Position numbers and translations under genes: made by a program. Below the pieces are notes generated by a model. It made no database searches and was not told the origin of the DNA. It saw only the letters and a program-made list of their open reading frames with translations. From positions 52,011,818 through 52,075,817 of the forward strand of contig OX155897.1 of assembly GCA_944588485.1 (NCBI GenBank): a stretch of DNA of 64,000 nt. Reading direction: 5' to 3'. Of the stretch, positions 1 through 9,969 are shown one piece after another. This DNA comes from Phosphuga atrata (lineage: Eukaryota > Arthropoda > Insecta > Coleoptera > Silphidae). Every line of letters starts with the position of its first letter. The first letter of the stretch is position 1.

Positions 1-1165
1 AAGTGACACTACAATTATAAAAATGGGGGTCCCCCATGGAACTGTACTAGGTCCAATACTTTTTCAAACATATATAAATTCATTACTCGAGTTAAAAGTA
101 AAGGCGAGAATTATATCTTACGCTGATGATACAGTGGTTTTCTTCAGTGGAAATACATGGCCGGTGTCCAATCAACCATGGAAACAATTAATAAATGGAT
201 GTGTAAATCACTCGTCTTTCACTTAATGTTAGTAAGACCACTATCTAGCCTTCACTATAACAAAAAAAAAACAGACCAAATTTTTGCAGTATTAAAGTTC
301 CAAGTATGAAACCCGAAATTAAAGAAATAAACGAGGTCAAATATTTAGGCATAATTATCGACCAAAGTTTAAGATGGGTCAATCATATTAATTATCTAAC
401 AAAAAATGTGAGGAAATTAATATATAAATTTTACCAACTACGACAGTTTTTAACAAAAAATCTTCTCATATTGATTTATAAATCTCTGGTTGAATCACTT
501 TTTCGTTACGGTATTCCTATGTGGGGTGCAATGTATAAAAATTCTTTGCAAAAACTGAACACAATACAAAACTATATACTGAAAATAATTTTGAAAAAAA
601 AAGATCTTTTCATACAACCTTATATATACGGAACAAATTGGTAATATCCGAACATTATATTTTCATAGTGTACGCATTCAAAAATAAAATACTACAAAAT
701 TCTTCTCCCACAGTTTATGCTACTAGAAGCAAAACAAAAGACTTACTAAACACTCCAAGACTCAACAAAAATGATTGTCATCGTTACCCAAAATTTGCAA
801 TATCCTACCGTTAAAAATAAAACATAAAAAATTATAAAACCTTTTCGCGAGAATCAAAAAAAATTATCTTTGAAAATTATTTAAAATTTATCACAATTTT
901 AGAACAATAGATAAACTAACAGGTGTTATATCACAATTTTGTACCATTACTTTCTGTACAGAAATATAAAATTAGAGTTATTAATTTTGCTTTGCAGCAC
1001 AACACAATTGTTAAGTTACTTAGGTGCTAATTCCGTACACAATGTACATCTCGTACTTCTTTATATATTATATAGTTGTATTTACCTAATTCAGTCTTTA
1101 AACTTGTTATATTCTTAAAATTGTTAATTTTGTGTACAAATAAAATTTAAAATTTTTTTTAAAAA
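1..1165 (+). mobile_element. Non-LTR retrotransposon (jockey-like), 3' part
   Basis: This is the 3' end of a LINE whose 5' part lies outside the window. It holds the second half of a reverse transcriptase, about 300 bp of AT-rich trailer and an A-rich tail near 1140-1165. Just after it, at about 1181, a 5S-like SINE begins, so the SINE lies against the LINE tail. No target duplication can be read because the left end is missing. The jockey-like assignment rests on the order of the RT motifs and on the thumb motif KYLGIIID; the exact clade is uncertain. Confidence 0.75.
23..830 (+). pseudogene. Broken reverse transcriptase, palm and thumb (jockey-like LINE ORF2)
   Basis: This is the C-terminal half of a LINE ORF2 that copies element RNA at the nicked target. 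The palm motif GVPHGTVLGPILF (positions 29-67) has His where Gln is usual. The catalytic motif YADD follows at 119-130. The frame is lost near 200-300 and resumes at 306, where the thumb motif KYLGIIID and the LINE C-terminal pattern SLVESLFRYGIPMWG are seen. Similarity continues past the stop at 642 in other frames to about 830, where IPRLNKND-like residues match the end of such ORFs. At least three breaks make this a dead copy. Seen: the motifs and the frame changes. Inferred: the clade. Confidence 0.8.
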
Positions 1166-1180
1166 AAACAAAATAAATTT

Positions 1181-1651
1181 AAAAATAATAAGTATACCGC
1201 AAGAGAAAAAAAAAAAGAAAGGAGGAAAAACAAATTTAATCTAAGGTTACTGCCACGTCGTAGATGAAATACCGGTTGTGCAATGATTGTTTTTTCAAGT
1301 GTCGACTGTCAATGAACCGAGAAAAACTTGGATAGTTGAGCACGCATGTTCGAGGACAGAGCTCGAACGGGTGACCACTCCGTTTTACGGCGTCACGTTT
1401 TCTAAGCAGACATACGTAAAATTTGACATTTGACAGCTGTTAACTGTCAATCAACCGAGAAAAACTTTGAAAGTTGAGCACGCATGTTCGAGGACAGCGC
1501 TTGAATGGGTGACCGCTCCGGATCACGGTGTGACGTTTTCTAAGTAAGCATAGTTAAATTTGACATTTGACAGGTGTCAGCTGTCAGTTCAGTGAGCAAG
1601 TAACAAGTTTCAACGGTCGTCGACACTGGACAGATAGATTCGATAGAAGTT
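1181..1651 (+). repeat. 5S-rRNA-like dimeric SINE, copy A
   Basis: The copy begins with the family head (AATAATAAGTATACCGC, elsewhere AATTATACAGCG) and an A/G-rich stretch. Two tandem modules about 138 bp apart follow, each with an AGTTGAGCACGC box (1334 and 1472) and a GGGTGACC box (1369 and 1506). These resemble the A and C boxes of the 5S rRNA internal promoter in order and spacing. A unique tail ends with CGATAGAAGTT. At least five related copies lie in this window. The origin from 5S rRNA is inferred from the boxes; the repeat family itself is seen directly. Confidence 0.75.
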
Positions 1652-1839
1652 CGACATTTGCCGCTTATAGTACTCCCAACATATGTGTGTTGGTGATTGT
1701 CTAGTTGTTTAATTTACTGCAATAACTGGACAAGTCCGGACATATTCACTTATTGCTCAGTATCGCTCTGTATAGCGTTACATTGTGAGTAGAATACACA
1801 CTTCTTTCTCATGAGTTATACAAGTTTCGAAATGAGTTT

Positions 1840-2480
1840 TATACTATAAGAAAATGAAGGTAATCGTGAAGAGCATGAAAATAATCAGGAAAGTGATGTA
1901 ATTCCTAACCTAGAAATTCAACGCGGGAAAAAGAGAGTTAGAAATGAAAAATTATGGAAACGAAATCAATCAAAAGCGAAAAGGGTAGCTGGTGATAAGT
2001 ACACAGACGTTATTGGTAATATTATACCTGAACAAGCTATGAGAGACGATTGCACCTGCAAATTAAAGCGCTTCGACCGTGTAACGCCTGAAGCAAGAAG
2101 AAAAATTTTGGAGTCGTTTTATACCCTAAAGACAAAAGATTCCCATTTATCTGGGGCATTAAGGGTATCTAATGTAAATCGAAGAAGACCTCGTTTGGCT
2201 GAAAACAGTAAAACTAAACATGTATCATGTTACCAGGTAAGACAGTTTCTATTTTATTCAAAGTAGGGACTTACTATTTTTGTTTGTGTATTCAGATTTG
2301 GGATAGCCAAAACATCCACAAAGTATGCAAAAAGGCAATGATGGCAGTCCATGGAGTATCAAAAGGTCGATTAAACAGGATTGTGCACCACCTACAAAGT
2401 AATGGCTTAATTCCTAAAATCTACCCAACTGATACGTGGCAGAAAATGCAACTAAAAATGGAACACACTGTAGAAAAATA
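1840..2480 (+). pseudogene. SDNC-GQ transposon-like family, N-terminal fragment with intron
   Basis: This is a degraded N-terminal part of a protein family that recurs at 3.3-4.1 kb and 24.3-26.1 kb. A basic region near 1920-1990 is followed by a CTCKLKRFDRV cysteine motif, then helical sequence, then a VCKKAMMAVHGVSKGRLNRIV segment typical of the family (given here from 2319). A 59-nt intron (2237-2295) starts GTAAGA and ends TTCAG, and joins the two reading frames in phase 0. From memory, related proteins are common in insect genomes and behave like transposon-derived genes, but I cannot name the superfamily. The frame is open but the C-terminal half is missing here. Confidence 0.55.
2237..2295 (+). 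other. Probable 59-nt spliceosomal intron
   Basis: The sequence starts GTAAGA and ends with a pyrimidine-rich TTTTTGTTTGTGTATTCAG. Removing it joins two parts of the SDNC-GQ family protein in frame (CYQ then IWDSQ), which is the main support. Confidence 0.55.
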
Positions 2481-3270
2481 AAAATAAAGGTTATAACCCC
2501 AAGTTTAACATTTTTATTAGTAGAAGTTTAACAAGTAGAAAATTTGTAATACTTAAAATAGAATTTTGTATTGTTAAATTAAGGGAGATGCAAGAGAGTG
2601 GAAGAATGATTGAATGATTGATAGATCTGGGATTGTTAGCGAAAAGGTATGTTTGTATTGAGTGTGGAGATGATGTATATAATACATATGTAATATATGT
2701 ATAATCAAAAACATGTATAATATATGTAATAATACTCGTGTGTATAACGAGATGTGTATAAGAGAAAAATAAATGCTTGGTAGAATCGGAGTGACTGTAG
2801 AAATAGATGAAAGCTTGTTTGGCAAGAGAAAATGTCATAGGGGTAAACATGTGAAAAGGTAAGCATGAAAGCATATATTTTATTTTATGCGTTTTTTTAC
2901 GAAATATATAATCTGTCAAAATCTATAATTGTCTGTCTAAATATATTTTAATATATAAAATATATTTTATTACTCGTCACAAAATATATTCAACTTATTT
3001 TCACTACGACTCTGTCTCCCATTGTAATGCGCATGTCCGAAACTTTACTTGTCACCACAATTTAAATACGAGTAAAATTCATCAACTATATTTAAAAAAG
3101 CACGAGCCAAAACAATATATATTATTGAGAAAATAAAAAAATTGAACCCGAAGTTAAATACTAAATGTTTAGAAAATACTTTGTAGAAAACTTGTAGAAT
3201 GTGATAAATTGACGAAAAAGAGGATAGAAAGTACAAGCACTGAAGAAGAAAAAAACAGCCTGTCTATGGA
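2481..3270. other. AT-rich interval, nothing recognised
   Basis: About 790 bp of AT-rich DNA lie between two fragments of the same transposon-like family. Reading frames on the minus strand are low in complexity (Ile, Tyr, Ser and Phe rich) with no motif. It may be degraded internal sequence of that element, but no protein similarity is visible. Confidence 0.5.
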
Positions 3271-3284
3271 AAACAAATACACAT

Positions 3285-4055
3285 GGCCAAAGCGGAGACA
3301 TTTTATGAGGATCTAAAAGAGAAAACTCTGTTGGCTAAGTCTCAAAATCATGTTGAAGTGATTACGTTTGTTTTCCAACAGAATTTTCCCTTACCAGTTT
3401 GCACTAGTGGTGAAGTTTTTTAAAAAAATACAGTTATGGCTATATAAAGTTATCACAAGGTGCAAAGGGTCAACATGTTGTAAGCATTCTTTTGTATTTT
3501 TTTTTCAAAATAATAAATCCAGAAGCAACATATATTTAAATGTAATGCTATAACTATTTACCATGCGATCGCAGTTTTGGAGCGATTGAACGTTTGAAGA
3601 GGAAACATGACAAAATTTATTTGCCTGAGGAGTATATCCAAATAATTCGCAATTCCAGAAAAAAATTGGAAGTTATTAAAGTAGATCAAAATATGTTTAT
3701 AAATTTTAAAGAACATTACTCTTCTTTATTTTTGAAAAGTCCAAGCATCAAACAAAATAAATTCACAATATCCAAGTACAGAATTTTTAAATACCATCAG
3801 AATGATATGCCAACATTTTCATGCAGCGAATCAGTTTCTATGACAATATTACAAAAAATTTTATTGCAAAAAAAGATAGGTACCTATTTCTTTGCCAAGT
3901 GCTGAGCAGGTTCTGTACAATGGTCCTCGGCAATTTAAAGAAAAAAAGTATGAACACGTAATGAGCCTTGCAAAAAATTATGTACCAGCTGTTGATATGT
4001 GGTATTACAAAGACAAAAATAAGAACACGTCATGTTCTGAGTATGAAACTGAATA
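3285..4055 (+). pseudogene. SDNC-GQ transposon-like family, C-terminal fragment
   Basis: This continues the family seen at 1.84-2.48 kb. The order is KAETFYEDLKEKT, then FVFQQNFPLPVCTSGEVF (the family's DFQQNLPLP region), then a deletion that removes the SDNC-GQ core, then CDRSFGAIERLKRKHDK (given here from about 3564) and a long C-terminal stretch to KNYVPAVDMWYYKD near 4012. Several frame changes are needed, so it is not a working gene. The aspartate expected as DF-Q-Q is replaced here (TFVFQQN). With the fragment upstream it probably forms one copy spanning about 2.2 kb. Confidence 0.55.
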
Positions 4056-4100
4056 GTAGAGGGCGGATTATATGCAAAGTGCACATATTTTGTTTTTTGT

Positions 4101-4713
<613 letters not shown>

Positions 4714-4721
4714 GACTACAT

Positions 4722-7433
4722 CAGGGGTCTCCAAACTTTCCAGCCTTAGGGCCATACTGATTACTCCAGTAAGTTCCGAGGGCCGAAACCATATTATCAT
4801 TGTTGCCGGTGGTAAAAAGTGAAATAGTCCACTGATAAAAAAAAAGTCCGAAAAAGTACGCAACGTTTAAAAAAGGCTGCAAATCGGAAGTCCGAAAAAC
4901 GGCAACACTGCATATTATTAATTTTCCTGTCATTATCTGTAATTTCTAGATTAGTCGTAGAGTACGAGCCATGAGGAGTAACGTGACACGACATCTGGTG
5001 GACACAAGCGGAAATAGGTAGTACCTTTTATCGCTAACAGATGGCGCTAATAGCACGTACAGAATAATCTCGTTGGTTCCAGAAAGTTCTGGTGTCTTCC
5101 ACTCACTTCTAGATGGCAGTAATTGGAATATATAAGAAGGCTAGTGGCGCAACCTTAAGTCAGTTCCTATGACACTGTTGTGAAATAAAATAGTGCGTAC
5201 CTCCTTAAAACGTGTTTGTGCGTGTTTAAGTTTAAGACATCTTTGTAACAGTATTCTGATTTGAATTGTTGCTTTTGTGTGTGATTTAGTAGTATGGAAA
5301 AGAAGCGAAAAATTGATAGTGAATACAGAAAATTCAAAGATCAGTGGAACATTCAGTATTTCAGAGTCCAGTAACAAGGCGCTATGTTTGATTTGCAATG
5401 AAAGCATAGCCGTTCTCAAGGAATATAACATTAAACGTCATTATGAAACAAAACATTTTCAAAATTACTCAAAATATACAGGAAGTTTGCGGACAGAAAA
5501 ATTCGAAGCTATGAAGCGCGGATTGAAATCGCAGCAATCTTCATTTTCAAAACTCAAAACTGAACAAGAGGCTGCAACTCGTGCCAGCTTTCGTGTGGCT
5601 CTTGAAATTGCAAAACGTGGAAAACGTGGAAAAAAACGTGGAAAACGTGGAAAACCAATGGAGAAATGATCAAAGAATGCATAATTGCAGTAGCCGAAGA
5701 AATGTGCCCTGAAAAGGTAAATTTATTAAAAACTGTCAGTATGTCAGCAAACACTGTGGCTCGAAGGGTAGAAAACATCGCTGAAAATATATCCTCTCAA
5801 CTGTTGAGTGGTTTTCTTTGGCCTTGGATGAGTCAACGGATGTGTCAGATATTCTTGATATGTATAGTATTCATGGCACAACTACTGCTACAGATATTTT
5901 TAAAGGAGTTGAAATGGCCATTAATCAAAAGAACCTTCGATGGAAAAACTTGAAATGTATTACAACTGATGGAGGCAGAAACATGAGTGGGAAAGATAAA
6001 GGAGTGGTCAAAGGCTGTAGAAAATGACGGTGGTTCAAAACCATTAGTCTTACATTGTATCATTCATCAACAGTCTTTGTGCGGAAAATGTTTGGATATG
6101 TCTGAAGTTTTGAAACCAGTCATATCAACTGTTAATTTTATCAGATCTTTTGGGCCGAATCACCGACAATTCCGACAATTTATTGAAGAGATTGGAGAAA
6201 ATGACTTACCTTATCATACTGCCGTACGTTGGCTTAGTTGTGCGAAAGTCCTTCAGCGCTTTTTTGAACTTCAAGCACTGATCGAATTTTTTTTGAATTA
6301 AAAGCATCGCCCTCTTACTGAATTACAAAACAACGCATGGCTGTGGAAGTTAACATTCTATGTTGATTTGACAAAACATGTGAACGAACTGAATTGGAGA
6401 TAGCAAGGAGAAAACCAGCATCTTCCTGATTTATACACTAATATCAAATCATTCCGGAAGAAATTGATACTGTTTCAATCACAACTACGAAGTAAATGTT
6501 TTTGACATTTTAAAACATGTGAAATATTCAGCCACACCACTGAGACTGAGTTTCCTATCGATTTTGCAATCGAAACTTTGAGTGCTTTGAAAATAAATTT
6601 TGATACTCGTTTCTCGGACTTTGATGCCATTGCGAATCAATTAAGATTTTTCAGAATCCTTTTGATACTGACATTGAAACCCTAGCCCCGGAACTTCAAA
6701 TGGAAATGATTGATTTACAGTGCAGTGATATAATTAAGAACAAATATCAAAACTCATCTTTGTTGGAATTTTATAAGAGTCTTCCACTGACACAATTTGA
6801 TAATTTGCATAAATTTGCTCGTGGGCTGTTTTCTGTTTTTGGTACTACTTATTTGTGTGAGAAGACCTTCTCCAAAATGAAGTACACAAAAAATGTTTAC
6901 AGATCTAAATTAACTGATGAGCATCTTAAATCTCTTTTAATAATTGGTACAAGTAAAATTAGTCCACAACTACAAACTATTGTCAGTGGAAAATCTCAAT
7001 TACATAAATCTCATTAGTATTTCATATGTCATTATGCTTGTTATAAGTTATGTTTTTATTTAAAATGTATAAAATGTTAGTTGGATTAATTTCAATAATT
7101 TGTTAGTTATTATATACTGAAGTTAAATTTTCTGCATATTATACATCTCTTTACTCATTACAATTCTGTGTTTCTTTATCCAACTTATCACAAAAACAAT
7201 AACAATAAGCCTACAACAATGTTATGAGTAGTTAGCCCATGACCATATCAATGTAGATGTCATATTAATAATTATTCAACATAAAATGAGAATACTTCAG
7301 TCAACTAAATTTAATTTGCTATAAAAAATATGTTCTCTAAAAGGAGTTTTCAAGTATGCTAGCTCTCCGCGGGCCAGACAAAATCTGTCCGCGGGCTGGA
7401 TGTGGCCCTCGGGCCCTAGTTTGGAGACCCCTG
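4722..7433 (+). mobile_element. hAT DNA transposon (GTF2IRD2/FAM200-like transposase)
   Basis: This is a complete but dead hAT of 2712 bp. Its ends are inverted repeats: CAGGGGTCTCCAAACT at the left and the same sequence inverted at the right (7418-7433). An 8-bp target duplication GACTACAT flanks it (4714-4721 and 7434-7441), the size expected for hATs. It encodes one transposase whose closest named relatives are GTF2IRD2-type and FAM200-type proteins, themselves hAT-derived. Confidence 0.93.
5277..7017 (+). pseudogene. Broken hAT transposase (GTF2IRD2-like)
   Basis: Domains appear in the expected order but in several frames. A BED-type zinc finger comes first (CLICNESIAVLKEYNIKRHYETKH, given as CLIC, then NIKRH-YETKH, about 5389-5457). 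The RNase H-like core follows, with ALDESTDVSD near 5818 holding the first catalytic Asp, CITTDGGRNM near 5958, and HCIIHQQSLC near 6055. The C-terminal hAT dimerisation region is at 6700-7017 (FSVFGTTYLCEKTFSKMKYT). Frame breaks occur near 5665, 5815, 6015 and 6300-6700. A (GTGGAAAAC)n expansion at 5617-5655 replaces part of the protein with a Lys-Arg-Gly repeat and leads straight into a stop. The copy cannot make transposase. Confidence 0.88.
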
Positions 7434-7568
7434 GACTACATGGTAAAAGCAGTTAAATTTTTTTTTATTGTAACATTATTCACACAACTGTTTAGCTTGT
7501 TAATGTCAATAAAATATTTTTAAAACCCCTTTTGAGAGTCCAATTTTATAAGGTGACCGAATGTTCAG

Positions 7569-8158
7569 TTGCCTCCTGAACCTATAAAAATTACCAGATG
7601 GGGTACGTGGTTAGACACAGCAAATTTTTATGCTGATAATTTTGCAGGTTTTAAAGATATAATTTTCGAAATCAATTATTCCAGCGCCCTTTTCGAAAAT
7701 TGCAAAAGAATATTAAAAGTCCGAACCCAGCACCTTGCATTTCTTAAACCAAACTATTGCTTCGTCTCAAACTCTATTCACAGACTGGAAACAAAAGTTT
7801 TGCATCTCAGAATCTATCAGAATTTTAATTGAGAATTTGAAATTATAGAAGAAATCCTTCAAAAAAGTTAAATCTATACACAGTAGGTGAATCTATACAC
7901 GAAAAAATTATAGCGGTAATACAATAAAATGAGGGATTTTTTAAATTTAAAAATATCAACAAAATCTTGAAAGACGAAATAGTTGAGGATATTAATTTTG
8001 ATTTAGACATAATTGTAAAAATGAAAATTCTACCAATTACTTCTGTAGATGTTCGATTCGAAATTTTTCGATTTATAAACATATGTTTTCCGACAGGAGA
8101 CAAAAATTTCTGTGAGAAAATTGATTTGATTATCAATTATTACATATATATGTTGTAA
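7569..8158 (+). pseudogene. hAT-like transposase C-terminal remnant
   Basis: This is a second, unrelated hAT remnant. The first frame reads LPPEPIKITRWGTWLD, a pattern seen in insect hAT-like proteins just before the catalytic Glu region (TRWGTW). After a break near 7832 another frame (7967-8158) carries MKILPITSVDV, which fits the conserved LPITS-ER start of the hAT C-terminal domain, although the following ERSFS part is changed. No ends or target duplication were found, so its full extent is unknown. It probably extended further left before the 4.7-kb hAT inserted. Confidence 0.6.
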
Positions 8159-8365
8159 AAAAACGGTATCGTTTGTGAATTGACTAGTGATCAACTTTAG
8201 ATATAGATTGAATTTAATAGTGTACCCATATTTTTGTTTAGTTAATAATTGTTAATTAGAATTAAGAAAATTTTGTGTGAATAAAAATATTAGATGGCCA
8301 TAATTATTTCCACCTTTTCTTCATCAATTTTTGTCAAAGTTTTGCATATTGTACTGCATATATCG

Positions 8366-8368
<3 letters not shown>

Positions 8369-8452
<84 letters not shown>
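8369..8452. repeat. (AT)n microsatellite, about 84 bp
   Basis: A pure AT array that directly abuts the first base of the Gypsy G1 copy 1 left LTR. Because of it, the element's target duplication cannot be read (left flank ATAT, right flank TTAT). Confidence 0.97.
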
Positions 8453-8458
<6 letters not shown>

Positions 8459-9043
8459 GATCTCGCGATTTTGGTTTCAAAGAATTTCAGTTTCTCACGA
8501 GTCGGCAAAGAAAACTAAGTGGACACCCGATTAGTTTTTGTTTATTTAGGACCATTAGTCTGCTTTATCTAAATCATGCGGGCAGACGCTCGAACTTAGG
8601 GATCGTGCCGAGACGCCGAGAGGATTTTGTTTTATGAGTTTTGGAAATTTTCCATAAAGATTAGGGGAGGACTCACACCAAGACCGAGGTGATGAGGTAG
8701 AGGGGAAGTTAAAAAGGGGCAGTCAGAATTGAGCTAGCAAGAGAGTAATTTGAGTTTTGAAGACGAACCTCGTATTACCTCGTATACGTACCAACGTATT
8801 TTCGTTGAAGTAAATTCCGGGTTTCGACCATAAGTTTCGTAGAATTAAGTGTATTGTTTATTATTTATTATTTTTAAGTTAGTTAGTAATTATTGTAATA
8901 AGTTAGCGATTAGTTGTACATATTGTAAGATATTAGCAGATAAGTAGTATTTAATTACATATAAAGGACATATTTGCGTGTAATTAATTCATCCATTGTC
9001 CTGATCCTGGAGCAGCACCATACCAAATTACCAGTTCGCAACA
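8453..9043 (+). repeat. 5' LTR of Gypsy G1 copy 1
   Basis: 591 bp, from TGTTGTGATCTCGCG to CAGTTCGCAACA, with the usual TG...CA ends. It is longer than the 568-bp LTRs of copy 2 because of an insertion of about 23 bp near 8770-8795 (between CGAACC and GTATTTTCG). Confidence 0.95.
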
Positions 9044-9058
9044 GAGATACTATATTTT

Positions 9059-9076
9059 TGGTGGCAGCGGTGGGAT
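9059..9076 (+). other. Primer-binding site, tRNA-Leu
   Basis: TGGTGGCAGCGGTGGGAT lies 15 nt after the LTR. It is complementary over 18 nt to the 3' end of animal tRNA-Leu (acceptor ending CCGCTGCCA plus CCA), as recalled from known tRNA-Leu genes. The same site is present in copy 2. Confidence 0.8.
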
Positions 9077-9378
9077 CCAGAAGAATCCGAAATTGGTGGA
9101 ATTCTTCGCAATTCAAAATCGGTTGGATCCAGAAAGTATCCAAAAAGGAATTGGAAATTTGGTTGCCTTCGGTCGCAGCGAGTTCCGTCCAGGTCTACGT
9201 CAAATGCAGTGAATCTACGAGTGTCGTTTCGCCGTACATCACGCAGCTCCACAATGGGACAATTCGGTTGATTAGATACAAACTACGTCTGAGATTTCGT
9301 AAAAAACTGTAAGTATATTTTTGTTTCGTACGCAAAATATTTCGCATAATTGTTGACGAATTGCACGTTATAATAAAA

Positions 9379-9780
9379 ATGGCTCTTATGACGTTAGATG
9401 TAGCAATGAGATATATTATGGAGTACGATGGACAGGCGGGTAAAGTGCAAGATTTCATAGAATCTTGCGATTTGGCGATGGATGCTGTAGCTTTTGACGC
9501 CCGAGATATATTATTTAAGATAATAAAAACATCTAAATTAACAGGTAGGGCTAGAGATTTGACAAGGTACGGAAATTTTTTGACATGGGGCGAATTAAGG
9601 GACCATTTAGGGGACAGATTTTTAGAAAAACGTTCAATTTCCTGTTGCCAAATGGAGTTACATTCAACTTACCAATATAATGGTGAAGGTGTAATTGACT
9701 ATGCTAATAGAATTGAGAAATGTTTGTCGAATTGTGGACTTGTGACGCGTCTGTGGTTGGCAAGACTTTAGCAATAGCTA
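9379..9780 (+). pseudogene. gag fragment, G1 copy 1
   Basis: The N-terminal part of Gag, which forms the particle that packages element RNA. It starts at the ATG at 9379 (MALMTLDVAMRYIMEYDG), is helical and lacks any membrane or signal segment. Compared with copy 2, an indel near 9735 shifts the frame and a deletion near 9800 removes the C-terminal half, including the CCHC zinc knuckle. The protein would be about 130 residues with an unrelated tail, so this copy cannot supply Gag. Confidence 0.85.
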
Positions 9781-9969
9781 AAGAGATCAACGATATTTAC
9801 ATACAAATGTAAGCGAAGTAAACCAACAATTTACTAAAGAGCGTCATTCGTATAACATTGCTAGTGATTCGGGAAACGCACCGGGTCCGACAGTAAGTTC
9901 CGTGTCGTCGGACCGAGCAATTTAAGCCCGGAACATGTTAAAAAAAAAATCGAAAATAAATTTAGTGAA

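Noticed and set aside
1472..1540. Functional 5S rRNA gene
   Set aside because: Only the promoter-like boxes match; the rest of the 5S structure is not kept, and the module occurs as a dimer in a dispersed repeat.
2491..2919. 142-codon minus-strand frame
   Set aside because: AT-driven composition (Ile, Tyr, Ser, His) with no motif, on the opposite strand of a degraded element.
5895..6063. Cellular GTF2IRD2-like gene
   Set aside because: Inverted repeats and an 8-bp duplication bound the whole unit, and the frame is broken several times; it is a hAT copy.
8974..9312. Open frames across the G1 LTR (also at 51962-52319)
   Set aside because: They fall in LTR and leader sequence and show no similarity to gag.
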